NCBI GenBank assembly: GCA_019112785.1
Contig: DXIQ01000088.1
Location: 1 to 33,312 of the forward strand
Length of the DNA: 33,312 nt
Reading direction: 5' to 3'
Source of the DNA: Candidatus Blautia stercorigallinarum
Lineage (GTDB): Bacteria; Bacillota; Clostridia; Lachnospirales; Lachnospiraceae
The position numbers and the translations under genes are program-made. Position 1 is the first letter of the stretch. Each line of letters opens with the position of its first letter. Below the pieces are notes generated by a model, which ran no database searches, had not been told where the DNA came from, and saw only the letters and a list, made by a program, of their open reading frames with translations. Below, piece by piece: positions 8,715-17,202 of this stretch.

Positions 8715-9425
8715 ATGAGAAAACGCTGGATAAAAAGGATCATGGCCGGGGGAATGCTTCTGGCCATATATCTGCTGTCCAGAGAAGGCGCTGTTCTGGC
8801 AGGGAAGACCCAGGTCCGGACCCCGGAAGTGATCGTTATAGACAGCGGCCACGGAGGAATAGATCCGGGGGTTGTGGGAATTGACGGCCTGGAAGAGAAA
8901 GGGATCAATCTGAAGATCGCCGGATATCTGGGAGAATATCTGGAAGAAGAGGGTTTTCAGGTTGTATTTACCAGGGAGGATGACCGGGGGCTTTATGAGG
9001 AGGACAGCCCGAATAAGAAAAACCAGGATCTGAAGAAACGCTGTGAAATCATTGAAGAAACAGATCCCCTTCTTACAGTAAGCATCCATCAAAACAGCTA
9101 TCAGGATCAGAGCGTCTGCGGTCCCCAGGTGTTTTACTACACCGGTTCAGAAAAGGGGCAGGAACTGGCAGCGTGTATACAGGAGACATTGAATGAAGAG
9201 CTGGAGATCCAAAAGCCCCGGAAGGCAAAAGCCAATGATTCTTATTACCTGCTGAAGAAAAGTAAGGGGACCATAAATATTATTGAGACAGGTTTTCTCA
9301 CCAATCCCAGAGAAGCAGAACTTCTTCAGACAGAAGAGTATCAGAAAAAATGTGCCCGGGCAATTTCTTCAGGTATCTTAAAATTTCTAAAAATTGTGGA
9401 AAAGGAAGGAGCAGATGTGGTATGA
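8715..9425 (+). CDS. cwlD: N-acetylmuramoyl-L-alanine amidase, CwlD-like (spore cortex)
   Basis: 236 residues, nearly the length of B. subtilis CwlD. An N-terminal hydrophobic stretch (about residues 7-25) can act as signal or anchor. The Amidase_3 zinc ligands are visible: His46 in 'SGHGG', Glu61 in 'GLEEKGIN' and His125 in 'SIHQN'; Glu191 in 'IIETGFLTN' is the expected catalytic Glu. The CwlD-type stretch 'CGPQVFYYTGSEKGQELA' is present. CwlD removes stem peptides from muramic acid during muramic-delta-lactam formation in the spore cortex. The start is supported by AAGGAGA upstream. It begins a run of housekeeping genes, with tsaC/ywlC 42 bases later. Confidence 0.85.
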   Translation: MRKRWIKRIMAGGMLLAIYLLSREGAVLAGKTQVRTPEVIVIDSGHGGIDPGVVGIDGLEEKGINLKIAGYLGEYLEEEGFQVVFTREDDRGLYEEDSPNKKNQDLKKRCEIIEETDPLLTVSIHQNSYQDQSVCGPQVFYYTGSEKGQELAACIQETLNEELEIQKPRKAKANDSYYLLKKSKGTINIIETGFLTNPREAELLQTEEYQKKCARAISSGILKFLKIVEKEGADVV

Positions 9426-9467
9426 TAATGCTGAATTGTAAGAAACTAAGGAAGAAGAGGTTTTAAG

Positions 9468-10517
9468 GTGAATACAACAGTAGTCACAGTAGATAAAGAA
9501 CACCCGGATGAAAGGGTGATGGAAGAGGCCGGCAGGATCCTGAAAGAAGGAGGGTTGGTTGCTTTTCCTACAGAGACTGTTTATGGTCTGGGAGGAGACG
9601 GACTGAATCCAGATTCTTCCCGGAAGATCTATCAGGCTAAGGGGAGACCTTCGGATAACCCCCTTATCATACATATCGCAGATATGGAGAGCCTGGATAA
9701 GATCGTAAAAACAGTACCTTTAAAGGCCAGAAAGATGGCAGAGGCATTCTGGCCGGGTCCTCTGACTATGATCTTTGAAAAAAGTGATGTGGTGCCTTAT
9801 GAAACCACAGGAGGTCTGGAAAGCGTGGCAGTCCGGATGCCCAGCCACCCGGTAGCTGCGGCTCTGATCAGGGCTGGAGGGGGCTATATTGCGGCTCCCA
9901 GCGCAAATACTTCCGGAAGACCCAGTCCCACTCAGGCTTCTCATGTCCGGGAAGACCTGGAGGGGAAGATCGATATGATCATAGATGGCGGCAGTGTGGG
10001 GATAGGACTGGAATCCACCATTGTAGATTTTACGGAGGAGGATCCGGTGATCCTTCGCCCCGGCTATATTAACCAGGAGATGATGGAAGGGGTGATCGGA
10101 CAGGTAAAGGTGGACCGGGGCCTGTTGATCACAGACGAGAAGGTTCGGCCGAAAGCGCCGGGAATGAAGTACCGCCACTATGCCCCTGAGGCTCCCCTTA
10201 CGATCATAGAGGGAAAGGCAGAGGATACTATTGCCTATATTAATGAGAAGTGCGAAAAACTGAGAGAAGAAGGCAAAAGAGCAGGAGTTATCGCCACAGA
10301 TGAGACCAGAGGAAAATATCAGGCTGCTGTGGTAAAGAGTATTGGAAGCAGACGGGATGAGGAAGGCATTGCCCGTCATCTTTTCGGCATTCTCCGGGAA
10401 TTTGACGAGGAAAAGGTGGACGCTATTTTTTCAGAGTCTTTTGATACTCCCAAAATGGGACAGGCTATCATGAACCGGCTGCTGAAGGCGGCAGGCCATC
10501 ATATCATACAGGTATGA
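9468..10517 (+). CDS. tsaC: L-threonylcarbamoyladenylate synthase (Sua5/YwlC type)
   Basis: 349 residues starting at a GTG, with GAAGAGG at 9454-9460 as ribosome site. Residues ~1-210 are the YrdC/TsaC domain, with 'GGLVAFPTETVYGLGGDGL' and 'KGRPSDNPLIIHI' holding the KxR and SxN motifs that bind ATP and threonine. Residues ~211-349 are the extra Sua5 domain, linked by 'KAPGMKYRHYAPEAPL'. The enzyme makes threonylcarbamoyl-AMP from threonine, bicarbonate and ATP for the t6A37 modification of ANN-decoding tRNAs. Length and two-domain layout match Sua5/YwlC rather than short TsaC. Confidence 0.95.
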   Translation: MNTTVVTVDKEHPDERVMEEAGRILKEGGLVAFPTETVYGLGGDGLNPDSSRKIYQAKGRPSDNPLIIHIADMESLDKIVKTVPLKARKMAEAFWPGPLTMIFEKSDVVPYETTGGLESVAVRMPSHPVAAALIRAGGGYIAAPSANTSGRPSPTQASHVREDLEGKIDMIIDGGSVGIGLESTIVDFTEEDPVILRPGYINQEMMEGVIGQVKVDRGLLITDEKVRPKAPGMKYRHYAPEAPLTIIEGKAEDTIAYINEKCEKLREEGKRAGVIATDETRGKYQAAVVKSIGSRRDEEGIARHLFGILREFDEEKVDAIFSESFDTPKMGQAIMNRLLKAAGHHIIQV

Positions 10518-10588
10518 GGCAAGGATCAAAGCTGTAAAGAGACAGCCCGCAGGGCTTAAAATCTAATATAATATAAAGGAGGCAATTT

Positions 10589-11023
10589 ATGATAGGGTTA
10601 GGTTGTGACCATGGCGGTTATGAACTGAAACAGGAGATTATAAAATATCTGGAGGAAAAAGGGATCCCCTATAAGGATTTTGGATGTGACAGCACCAAGT
10701 CTGTAGATTATCCCATCTATGCCAGAAAAGTAGGAAGAGCCATTCAGAATGGAGAATGTGATAAAGGTATCCTGATCTGCGGAACAGGGATCGGTATTTC
10801 TATTGCAGCTAATAAAATGAAAGGGATCCGTGCGGCTCTGTGCACAGACTGTTTCAGCGCGGAAGCCACCAGACTTCACAACGATGCCAATATCCTGGCT
10901 CTGGGGGGAAGAGTGGTAGGCCCCGGACTGGCGGTGAAAATCGTGGATACCTTCCTGAATACGGAGTTTTCTCATGAAGAGAGACATCAGAGAAGGATCG
11001 ACCTTATTGAGAGCGAAGAATAA
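10589..11023 (+). CDS. rpiB: Ribose-5-phosphate isomerase B
   Basis: 144 residues, the normal RpiB/LacA/LacB size. Family motifs are '[13 protein letters not shown]' (phosphate and substrate loop) and '[20 protein letters not shown]', which contains the catalytic Cys. '[15 protein letters not shown]' matches the end of the core. It interconverts ribose 5-phosphate and ribulose 5-phosphate, feeding PRPP and nucleotide synthesis, which fits the upp and dCMP deaminase genes that follow. Start ATG is 5 bases after AAAGGAGG. A small hairpin (AGCCC/GGGCT, 10544-10556) lies upstream but lacks a T-run. Confidence 0.95.
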   Translation: MIGLGCDHGGYELKQEIIKYLEEKGIPYKDFGCDSTKSVDYPIYARKVGRAIQNGECDKGILICGTGIGISIAANKMKGIRAALCTDCFSAEATRLHNDANILALGGRVVGPGLAVKIVDTFLNTEFSHEERHQRRIDLIESEE

Positions 11024-11061
11024 AAAATGTTTTTATACATCAGACACAGAGGAGAAATGAT

Positions 11062-11691
11062 ATGGGAAAAGTGTTAGTAATGGATCATCCCCTGATCCAG
11101 CATAAGATCGGTATCATCCGGAGAAAGGAAACCAGTTCCAAAGAATTCCGGGAGCTGGTCAGCGAAGTTGCCATGTTTATGGCATATGAGGCAACCAGAG
11201 ATCTGAAACTGAGAGATGTGGAGATCGAGACGCCGATTACCAGAATGACGGCAAAGGAACTGGCGGGAAAGAAAATGGCAGTAGTGCCTATCCTCCGTGC
11301 CGGTCTCGGTATGGTGGAAGGAATGCTGACTATGGTGCCTGCCGCAAAGGTGGGGCATATCGGTTTATACCGTGATCCTGAAACTTTAAAACCGGTGGAA
11401 TATTACTGTAAACTGCCTGCAGACTGCGGGGAGAGGGAAGTTTTTGTCACAGACCCCATGCTGGCTACCGGCGGATCTGCAGTGGCGGCAATTTCCATGC
11501 TGAAGGAAAAAGGTGTGAAAAATATCCGTTTTATGTGTATCATTGCTGCTCCGGAAGGTGTAAAAGCCCTTACAGAAGCCCATCCGGATGTAGATATTTA
11601 TATCGGAGCATTAGATGATCATTTAAATGACCATGGATATATTGTTCCAGGTCTGGGAGATGCGGGAGACCGGATCTTTGGTACGAAGTAA
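11062..11691 (+). CDS. upp: Uracil phosphoribosyltransferase
   Basis: 209 residues, the standard UPRTase length. Motifs include '[20 protein letters not shown]' at the N-terminus, '[13 protein letters not shown]', the PRPP-binding '[18 protein letters not shown]', and the C-terminal uracil loop '[17 protein letters not shown]'. It salvages uracil with PRPP to give UMP. The order rpiB-upp-comEB groups nucleotide genes. An 8-bp inverted repeat (AACAGCAG 11691-11698, CTGCTGTT 11720-11727) follows the stop but has no T-tail, so read-through into comEB is likely. Confidence 0.97.
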   Translation: MGKVLVMDHPLIQHKIGIIRRKETSSKEFRELVSEVAMFMAYEATRDLKLRDVEIETPITRMTAKELAGKKMAVVPILRAGLGMVEGMLTMVPAAKVGHIGLYRDPETLKPVEYYCKLPADCGEREVFVTDPMLATGGSAVAAISMLKEKGVKNIRFMCIIAAPEGVKALTEAHPDVDIYIGALDDHLNDHGYIVPGLGDAGDRIFGTK

Positions 11692-11745
11692 ACAGCAGCT
11701 GTGTTCTGTTAAAAATTGTCTGCTGTTAGAAGAGGAGTGAGATAG

Positions 11746-12231
11746 ATGTCAGGAAAGAGACAGGGATATATATCCTGGGATGAGTATTTTATGGGAGTTG
11801 CGGAATTGTCCGGAATGCGGTCAAAGGACCCTAATTCCCAGGTAGGATCCTGTATTGTCAGCCAGGATAATAAAATCCTTTCTATGGGATATAACGGATT
11901 TCCCATGGGCTGTTCAGATGATGAATTTCCCTGGGCCAGAGAAGGGGAGGAGTTTGATACCAAATATTTCTATGTTACCCACAGTGAACTGAATGCGATC
12001 CTGAATTACAGAGGCGGTTCTCTGGAGGGAGCAAAGCTGTATGTTTCGCTGTTTCCCTGTAACGAATGCGCGAAGGCGATTATCCAGGCTGGGATCAAGA
12101 CCATCGTATATGGATGTGACAAATACGGAGATACTCCTGCTGTAAAGGCATCCAAAAGGATGCTGGATGCGGCAGGGGTCCGGTACTATCAGTACAGTCC
12201 TACAGGAAGAAAGGTAGAGCTGGAATTATAA
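11746..12231 (+). CDS. comEB: dCMP deaminase (ComEB family)
   Basis: 161 residues with the cytidine/deoxycytidylate deaminase zinc site: 'VTHSELNAIL' supplies His and the catalytic Glu, and 'PCNEC' supplies two Cys. The N-terminal 'SWDEYFMGVAELSGMRSKDP' and 'VGSCIVSQDNKILSMGYNGF' are typical of dCMP deaminases. It turns dCMP into dUMP for dTMP synthesis. The B. subtilis homologue sits in the comE operon but is not a DNA-uptake protein. GAGGAG precedes the ATG. It ends just before the proS leader promoter. Confidence 0.93.
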   Translation: MSGKRQGYISWDEYFMGVAELSGMRSKDPNSQVGSCIVSQDNKILSMGYNGFPMGCSDDEFPWAREGEEFDTKYFYVTHSELNAILNYRGGSLEGAKLYVSLFPCNECAKAIIQAGIKTIVYGCDKYGDTPAVKASKRMLDAAGVRYYQYSPTGRKVELEL

Positions 12232-12243
12232 GACAGTCCAGCC

Positions 12244-12272
12244 TTGACAAATAAGAAAAATTCCAATAAAAT
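12244..12272 (+). promoter_or_regulatory. proS: Sigma-A promoter of the T-box-proS transcript
   Basis: A consensus TTGACA (12244-12249) is separated by exactly 17 bases from TAAAAT (12267-12272). The transcript should begin near 12279, just before the T-box leader. Confidence 0.8.
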
Positions 12273-12278
12273 GTTGCC

Positions 12279-12519
12279 AGATAAGAAAGAAAACGGCGAT
12301 GAAGAGGAATAGTACCCTGACGGAAAGGCACAGAGAGAGGATCAGCGGTGAGAGATCCTTCCTGAAAGAGGGGAACCCGCCTTGGAGCTGCCTGCGAGGA
12401 GCAGGACGCGGGCTTTGGCGTTAGGAAAGCTGAGAGTGGACGGCAGAAGCTGCCGTCAATTAGGGTGGTACCGCCGAATTGAGACATCGGTCCCTGTACA
12501 GGGATCCGGTGTCTTTTTT
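12279..12519 (+). promoter_or_regulatory. T-box riboswitch (proline) controlling proS
   Basis: This fills most of the 367-base gap before proS. The conserved T-box AGGGTGGTACCGCC lies at 12462-12475 and would pair with the acceptor end of uncharged tRNA. Stem I features include the GATGAAGAGGAATAGTA 5' region, an AGAGAG...GGTGAGAG distal part, and GAACCCGCC on the 3' side. In that last string CCC (12376-12378) or CCG (12377-12379) can be the specifier; both are proline codons, matching proS. Uncharged tRNA-Pro should favour the antiterminator over the terminator at 12481-12519. Confidence 0.93.
12481..12519 (+). terminator. T-box-controlled terminator before proS
   Basis: GAGACATCGGTCCCTG pairs with CAGGGATCCGGTGTCT, with one bulge, and a run of Ts follows (12513-12518). 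It competes with the antiterminator formed by the T-box just upstream. Confidence 0.92.
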
Positions 12520-12598
12520 ACTGCATAGAAGGTTTGTTCCATTAGACCCTTGCGGCAGCGGATGTTTCCTGAAAATGAAAAAGAAAAGGAGTAGAAAA

Positions 12599-14038
12599 AT
12601 GGCAAAGGATAAGAAGTTTGTGAAAGAGATCACCTCTATGGAGGAGGATTTTGCCCAGTGGTATACGGATGTGGTGAAAAAAGCGGAGCTTATCGACTAC
12701 ACCAGTGTAAAAGGCTGTATGGTGATCAAACCGGCAGGATATGCGATCTGGGAAAATATTCAGCATGAGCTGGACAGAAGGTTTAAGGAAACCGGTGTGG
12801 AGAATGTTTATCTTCCCATGTTTATTCCGGAAAGTCTTCTTCAGAAGGAAAAGGATCATGTAGAGGGCTTTGCCCCGGAAGTAGCCTGGGTAACCTACGG
12901 AGGACTGGAGCCTCTTCAGGAAAGACTTTGTGTACGTCCTACTTCGGAAACCCTGTTCTGCGACCTGTATTCCAAGGAGATCCATTCTCACAGAGACCTT
13001 CCAAAGGTATACAATCAGTGGTGTTCTGTAGTGCGGTGGGAGAAAACAACCAGACCTTTCCTTCGTTCCAGAGAATTTTTATGGCAGGAAGGCCATACCG
13101 CTCACGCTACAGCAGAGGAGGCAGAAGAGCGGACTATCCAGATGCTGAACCTTTATGCGGATTTCTGTGAGGAAGTACTGGCTATCCCGGTGATCAAAGG
13201 AAAGAAAACAGAAAAGGAAAAATTTGCGGGAGCAGAGGCTACTTATACCATTGAGTCCCTGATGCATGACGGCAAGGCTCTGCAGTCAGGAACCAGCCAT
13301 AATTTCGGAGATGGTTTTGCAAAAGCTTTTGGTATCCAGTATACAGATAAAGAGAATAAATTACAGTATGTACATCAGACTTCCTGGGGTATGACTACCC
13401 GTATGATCGGGGCCCTGATCATGGTCCACGGGGACAACAGCGGACTGGTGCTGCCCCCAAGGATCGCACCGGTGCAGGCGGTGATCATTCCTATCCAGCA
13501 GAGAAAAGAAGGTGTTCTGGAGACAGCGGAAAAATTAGAGGCTCAGTTAAAAGAGGCAGGTATCCGGGTGAAAACAGATGCAACAGACAAGAGTCCGGGA
13601 TTCAAGTTCGCAGAACAGGAAATGAGAGGAATCCCCGTCCGTATTGAATGTGGGCCAAAGGACATCGAGGCAAATCAGGCAGTGGTTGTCCGCAGAGATA
13701 CCAGAGAGAAAATAACCGTTTCTCTGGATGAACTGGCAGTCAAAGTGCAGGAGATCCTGGATACTATGCAGAAAGAAATGCTGGAAAGAGCCAGGGCGCA
13801 CAGAGACGCCCACACCTACGTGGCAACAGATTATGATTCTTTTAAAAAGACTATTAATGAGAAACCGGGTTTTGTAAAAGCCATGTGGTGCGGCTGCAGA
13901 GAATGCGAAGATAAGGTAAAAGAGGATGTTCAGGCTACGGCAAGATGTATACCTTTTGAGCAGGAAAACCTGTCTGACAAGTGCGTGGTATGCGGAAAAC
14001 CGGCCAAGAAAATGGTTTACTGGGGGCGTGCTTATTAA
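12599..14038 (+). CDS. proS: Proline--tRNA ligase (short type, without insertion domain)
   Basis: 479 residues from the ATG at 12599, which has AAAAGGAGT just upstream. The frame extends further upstream, but that part lies in the leader terminator and is not expected to be translated. Class II motifs are visible: '[20 protein letters not shown]', '[18 protein letters not shown]' and '[18 protein letters not shown]'. The C-terminus has a zinc-type Cys set (CGCREC... [10 protein letters not shown]) and ends in Tyr ('YWGRAY'). This is the archaeal/eukaryote-like form found in many clostridia, lacking the bacterial editing insertion. It charges tRNA-Pro and is controlled by the upstream T-box. 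cca begins 2 bases after its stop. Confidence 0.96.
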   Translation: MAKDKKFVKEITSMEEDFAQWYTDVVKKAELIDYTSVKGCMVIKPAGYAIWENIQHELDRRFKETGVENVYLPMFIPESLLQKEKDHVEGFAPEVAWVTYGGLEPLQERLCVRPTSETLFCDLYSKEIHSHRDLPKVYNQWCSVVRWEKTTRPFLRSREFLWQEGHTAHATAEEAEERTIQMLNLYADFCEEVLAIPVIKGKKTEKEKFAGAEATYTIESLMHDGKALQSGTSHNFGDGFAKAFGIQYTDKENKLQYVHQTSWGMTTRMIGALIMVHGDNSGLVLPPRIAPVQAVIIPIQQRKEGVLETAEKLEAQLKEAGIRVKTDATDKSPGFKFAEQEMRGIPVRIECGPKDIEANQAVVVRRDTREKITVSLDELAVKVQEILDTMQKEMLERARAHRDAHTYVATDYDSFKKTINEKPGFVKAMWCGCRECEDKVKEDVQATARCIPFEQENLSDKCVVCGKPAKKMVYWGRAY

Positions 14039-14040
14039 TT

Positions 14041-15357
14041 ATGAGGATTGAAGTTCCAAAAAAGGCAGAAAAGATCATAGATGCTTTACAGGAACATGGA
14101 TATGATGCTTATGTAGTGGGAGGCTGTGTCCGGGACAGCCTCCTTCACCGTTCACCGGCGGACTGGGATATTACCACATCCGCTACTCCGGAAGAGGTAA
14201 AAAAGATCTTCCGGAGAACTGTGGACACGGGGATCCAGCATGGAACTGTAACAGTGCTTATAGAAAAAGAAGGATTTGAGGTAACCACCTACCGGATCGA
14301 TGGAGAGTATGAAGACAGCCGTCATCCCAAAGAGGTGATCTTCACTCCCAGTCTGAAAGAAGACTTAAGGCGCAGGGATTTTACCATTAATGCCATGGCC
14401 TACAATCACCGGACCGGCCTGGTAGATATTTTCGGAGGAGTGGAAGACCTGAAGAACAAGGTGGTACGCTGTGTGGGAGATCCCAGGGAGCGATTTACAG
14501 AAGATGCCCTGCGCATCCTCCGGGCAGTGCGTTTTTCTGCCCAGCTTGGATTTTCTATAGAGGAAAAGACAAGGGAGGCTGCCAGGGAACTGGGAGAGAC
14601 TCTGAAAAAGATCAGTGCGGAGAGGATCCAGACAGAACTGGTAAAACTCCTGGTTTCTCCTAATCCCCAATATCTGAAAACCGCCTGGGAACTGGGCCTG
14701 ACAAAGATCTTTCTGTGGGAGTTCGATAAAGCTATGGAGACCCCTCAGGAAAATCCCCACCATTGCTATAATGTGGGGGAACATACACTGAAAGCTATGG
14801 AAGCGGTGAAAGCTGACAGGATCCTGCGCCTGACCCTTCTTTTTCATGATCTGGGAAAGGCCGAGACAAGGACAAGGGATGAAAAGGGCATTGATCATTT
14901 CCACGGACATCCTGCCCAGAGTGAGAAAATTGCCAGGACTGTACTGAAAAGGCTGCGTTTTGATAACGATACTATCAATAAGGTGGGAAAGCTGGTATAT
15001 TGGCATGAATGTCCCTGGCAGGCGGATCCCCGGTCTGTGCGCAGGGCTCTGTCTAAAACTGGTACGGAGCTGTTTCCCCTCCTGCTGGAAGTAAGAAGAG
15101 GAGACATTATGGCCCAAAGCGACTATCGACGGAAAGAAAAACTGGAGTGGCTGGACCAGCTTGGGAAAATTTATGAAGAAATCCTCCGGAAGAAAGAGTG
15201 TGTTTCCATAAAAGATCTGGCAGTTTCAGGAAGGGATCTGATCCAGGCCGGCATGAAACCGGGCAAGGAGATAGGAGAAACCCTGGACAGATTTCTGGAC
15301 ATTGTCTTGGAAGACCCGGAGAAAAATACAAAAGAATATCTGCTGTCTCTTCTTTGA
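14041..15357 (+). CDS. cca: CCA tRNA nucleotidyltransferase with HD domain
   Basis: 438 residues from the ATG at 14041; the frame is open further upstream but that overlaps proS. The head has the class II signature 'YVVGGCVRDSLLHRSPADWD' (GGxVRD and DxD). 'LKEDLRRRDFTINAMAYN' and 'RFTEDALRILRAVRFSAQLG' supply the RRDFxxNA and ERxxxE-like template region. An HD domain follows ('LLFHDLGKAETR'). It adds CCA to tRNA 3' ends; both tRNA genes in this window lack encoded CCA, so this activity is needed. The gene sits 2 bases after proS and probably shares its T-box-controlled transcript. No strong ribosome site is seen, suggesting translational coupling. Confidence 0.93.
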   Translation: MRIEVPKKAEKIIDALQEHGYDAYVVGGCVRDSLLHRSPADWDITTSATPEEVKKIFRRTVDTGIQHGTVTVLIEKEGFEVTTYRIDGEYEDSRHPKEVIFTPSLKEDLRRRDFTINAMAYNHRTGLVDIFGGVEDLKNKVVRCVGDPRERFTEDALRILRAVRFSAQLGFSIEEKTREAARELGETLKKISAERIQTELVKLLVSPNPQYLKTAWELGLTKIFLWEFDKAMETPQENPHHCYNVGEHTLKAMEAVKADRILRLTLLFHDLGKAETRTRDEKGIDHFHGHPAQSEKIARTVLKRLRFDNDTINKVGKLVYWHECPWQADPRSVRRALSKTGTELFPLLLEVRRGDIMAQSDYRRKEKLEWLDQLGKIYEEILRKKECVSIKDLAVSGRDLIQAGMKPGKEIGETLDRFLDIVLEDPEKNTKEYLLSLL

Positions 15358-15383
15358 ATTCCTTCTAACCCCGTAATTCCCTG

Positions 15384-15391
15384 CATACAAT
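15384..15391 (+). promoter_or_regulatory. Sigma-E-type -10 element before the CotS-like gene
   Basis: CATACAAT is a full match to the sigma-E -10 consensus CATACAHT, about 33 bases before the GTG start in a 66-base gap. The -35 region at the matching distance is poor. Mother-cell expression would suit a CotS-like gene. Confidence 0.4.
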
Positions 15392-15423
15392 GAAAGGGAT
15401 ATGAAAAAAAGGGGGAGAATAAT

Positions 15424-16404
15424 GTGTATGACCGTGGTCTGAGCGTGTTGGAACAGTACGGACTGGAAGCCGGGGCCGTATACCGGGGCAGGGGAGCGCT
15501 GATCTGCGAGACTCAGGAGGGTCTTGTGCTGATCCGTGAATACTGGGGAACACCCAGGAAGCTGGAGTACCAGGCGAAGCTTTTGGAAACAATCTCCGGA
15601 GCCTCTCCCATAGGGACGGACCGGATCCTGAACAATAAGGAAGGTTCCTATATATCGGGAGACAGTGAAAATGTGCCTTACATTGTAAAAAAATGGTATG
15701 AAGGAAAAGAATGCGATACCCGCAGTGAGGAAGAAATCTGCAAAGGGGTTTCTGCCCTGGCAAGTTTACATAAAGTGATGTGCATGCCGGTACAGAGTTA
15801 TTATGTGAGGGAATCTCTGTGCAGTGAATTCCAGCGTCATAACCGGGAACTGAGGAAAATCCGGAAATTCATACTGGGAAAACGGCGGAAAAATACTTTT
15901 GAACAGGAACTTCTGGATACCCTCTCCAGTTTTCTGGGACATGGAGAGGAAGCCCTGTACAGGCTGGAGGCTTCCGGATACGAAAGACTGCGGCAGCGGG
16001 AACTGGAAAGAGGCGCTGTCTGCCATGGAGAATTTAACCAGCACAATATCCTTTTTTCTGAGGGAAAAGTCAGGGCTGTGACAAATTTTGATAAATGGAA
16101 TTTTGATATCCAGACGGGGGATCTTTACCGGTTTATGAGAAAGGTCCTGGAGAAGCACCAGTGGGATCCGGCCCTGGGCAGGAAGATCCTCCAGACTTAT
16201 CAGCAGATCCGGCCGCTGGACCGGGAGGAGATGGAAAACCTCCGGATCCGGTTTTCTTATCCTGAAAAATACTGGAAGCTGGCAAATCATTATTACACTC
16301 ATAACAAGGCCTGGATCCCGGAAAAAAACCTGGAAAAACTGGAGAGATTAAGGGAACAGAAAGAAAAATGGAGAAACTTTGTGGAAAGCGTTTTTGCGGC
16401 CTGA
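15424..16404 (+). CDS. CotS-like spore-coat protein, kinase-fold (APH/CotS family)
   Basis: 326 residues from a GTG with GGGGGAG upstream. The layout matches CotS-family proteins: an N-terminal lobe ('GRGALICETQEGLVLIREYW'), a hinge, and a C-terminal lobe with 'VCHGEFNQHNILF' and 'TNFDKWNFDIQTGDLYRFMR'. In aminoglycoside/choline kinases the loop is HGDxxxxN; here it is His201-Gly202-Glu203...Asn208, so the usual catalytic Asp is Glu, while the later Asp pair is kept. Many coat kinases are suspected to be weak or structural, so activity is uncertain. Expression in the mother cell during sporulation is suggested by the upstream CATACAAT. It lies between cca and the hup promoter. Confidence 0.75.
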   Translation: MYDRGLSVLEQYGLEAGAVYRGRGALICETQEGLVLIREYWGTPRKLEYQAKLLETISGASPIGTDRILNNKEGSYISGDSENVPYIVKKWYEGKECDTRSEEEICKGVSALASLHKVMCMPVQSYYVRESLCSEFQRHNRELRKIRKFILGKRRKNTFEQELLDTLSSFLGHGEEALYRLEASGYERLRQRELERGAVCHGEFNQHNILFSEGKVRAVTNFDKWNFDIQTGDLYRFMRKVLEKHQWDPALGRKILQTYQQIRPLDREEMENLRIRFSYPEKYWKLANHYYTHNKAWIPEKNLEKLERLREQKEKWRNFVESVFAA

Positions 16405-16421
16405 GAAATTTCCGGATATGC

Positions 16422-16450
16422 TTGACAAACCATAGGAAACACGGTATAAA
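16422..16450 (+). promoter_or_regulatory. Strong sigma-A promoter of hup-rqcP
   Basis: TTGACA (16422-16427), a 17-base spacer and TATAAA (16445-16450) make a near-consensus promoter, fitting an abundant protein such as HU. The 5' untranslated part holds a small ACCGC/GCGGT hairpin (16460-16473). Confidence 0.88.
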
Positions 16451-16510
16451 TAACTGTAGACCGCAGTGGCGGTAGACTTTAGCTTGATTTATATTTAGGA
16501 GGAAATACTC

Positions 16511-16786
16511 ATGAACAGAACAGAATTAGTTGCTGCTATGGCAGAGAAAACACAGTTATCCAAGAAAGATGCAGAAGCAGCTTTAAAGGCCTTCGTTGAT
16601 GTTGTATCTGAAGAAATGAAGAAAGGTGAAAAAGTTCAGTTAGTTGGATTCGGTACTTTCGAAGTTTCTGAGAGAGCTGCAAGAGAAGGAAGAAATCCTC
16701 AGACAGGAGAGACAATGACAATCGCAGCTTCCAAAACTCCGAAGTTCAAAGCTGGAAAAGCTTTAAAGGATTTAGTGAACGCATAA
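16511..16786 (+). CDS. hup: HU-family DNA-binding protein
   Basis: 91 residues, exactly the HU size. It starts 'MNRTELVAAMAEKTQLSKKD', has the core 'VQLVGFGTFEVSERAAREGR', the DNA-binding arm with the intercalating-Pro motif 'RNPQTGETMTI', and ends 'PKFKAGKALKDLVNA'. It bends and compacts DNA as a dimer. AGGAGGAAA is a strong ribosome site, and the promoter is near consensus. Codon use is visibly biased (TTA, GAA, GCA), unlike some neighbours, as expected for a highly expressed gene. rqcP follows after 6 bases. Confidence 0.97.
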   Translation: MNRTELVAAMAEKTQLSKKDAEAALKAFVDVVSEEMKKGEKVQLVGFGTFEVSERAAREGRNPQTGETMTIAASKTPKFKAGKALKDLVNA

Positions 16787-16792
16787 TAGAAA

Positions 16793-17032
16793 ATGAGACT
16801 TGATAAATATTTAAAAGTATCCCGTCTGATCAAAAGAAGGACCGTGGCAAACGAAGCCTGCGACGCAGGCCGCGTGCTGATCAATGGCAAACCAGCCAAG
16901 GCATCCGCCCAGGTAAAGGCAGGAGATATCCTGGAGATCCAGTTCGGGAGCAGAACTGTTCGTGTAGAAGTACTTGACGTACAGGAAACAGTCAAAAAAG
17001 AAGCAGCCAGCGAGCTGTTCAAATACCTGTGA
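16793..17032 (+). CDS. rqcP: RqcP/YabO-like S4-domain RNA-binding protein
   Basis: 79 residues, nearly all one S4 domain: 'MRLDKYLKVSRLIKRRTVAN', 'GRVLINGKPAKASAQVKAGD' and 'LEIQFGSRTVRVEVLDV'. This matches RqcP (YabO, Hsp15 family), which works with RqcH and peptidyl-tRNA on stalled 50S subunits in bacterial ribosome quality control. The position directly after hup and before yabP matches B. subtilis yabO. It is probably co-transcribed with hup. Its stop codon overlaps the left end of the repeat element. Confidence 0.93.
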   Translation: MRLDKYLKVSRLIKRRTVANEACDAGRVLINGKPAKASAQVKAGDILEIQFGSRTVRVEVLDVQETVKKEAASELFKYL

Positions 17033-17183
17033 CACCAGGGCCGAAAGGTCATGGATTTCATGCTTGCATGAAAGTCCATGAATTTGAGGCCCGTTAAAAC
17101 ATGAAAAAGGAGCCCGACAGGGCGGATTTTGAATGTTTTCAGGATTTCGGGAGCCTGAAGGGCGGAGAAATCCGTGGTGTCAC
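17029..17183 (+). repeat. Inverted-repeat-bounded part of a composite intergenic element
   Basis: GTGACACC (17029-17036, overlapping the rqcP stop) and GGTGTCAC (17176-17183) are perfect inverted repeats. Between them lie the first 53-base repeat and a near-duplicate pair, GGAGCCCGACAGGGCGGA (17109-17126) and GGAGCCTGAAGGGCGGA (17150-17166). No protein is supported on either strand. The second 53-base repeat lies just outside. No target-site duplication was found. Confidence 0.6.
17041..17093 (+). repeat. 53-base intergenic repeat, copy 1
   Basis: This copy matches the one at 17203-17255 at 47 of 53 positions. It can fold: TCATGGATTTCATG (17049-17062) pairs with CATGAAAGTCCATGA (17067-17081) with one bulge, and GGGCC (17038-17042) pairs with GGCCC (17088-17092) outside it. 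Confidence 0.75.
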
Positions 17184-17202
17184 ATGAACGGATAGAAGCA
17201 CG

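Noticed and set aside
12479..12598. An upstream extension of the proS frame by 40 codons
   Set aside because: It would begin inside the T-box terminator; the ATG at 12599 has a ribosome site and matches the usual N-terminus.
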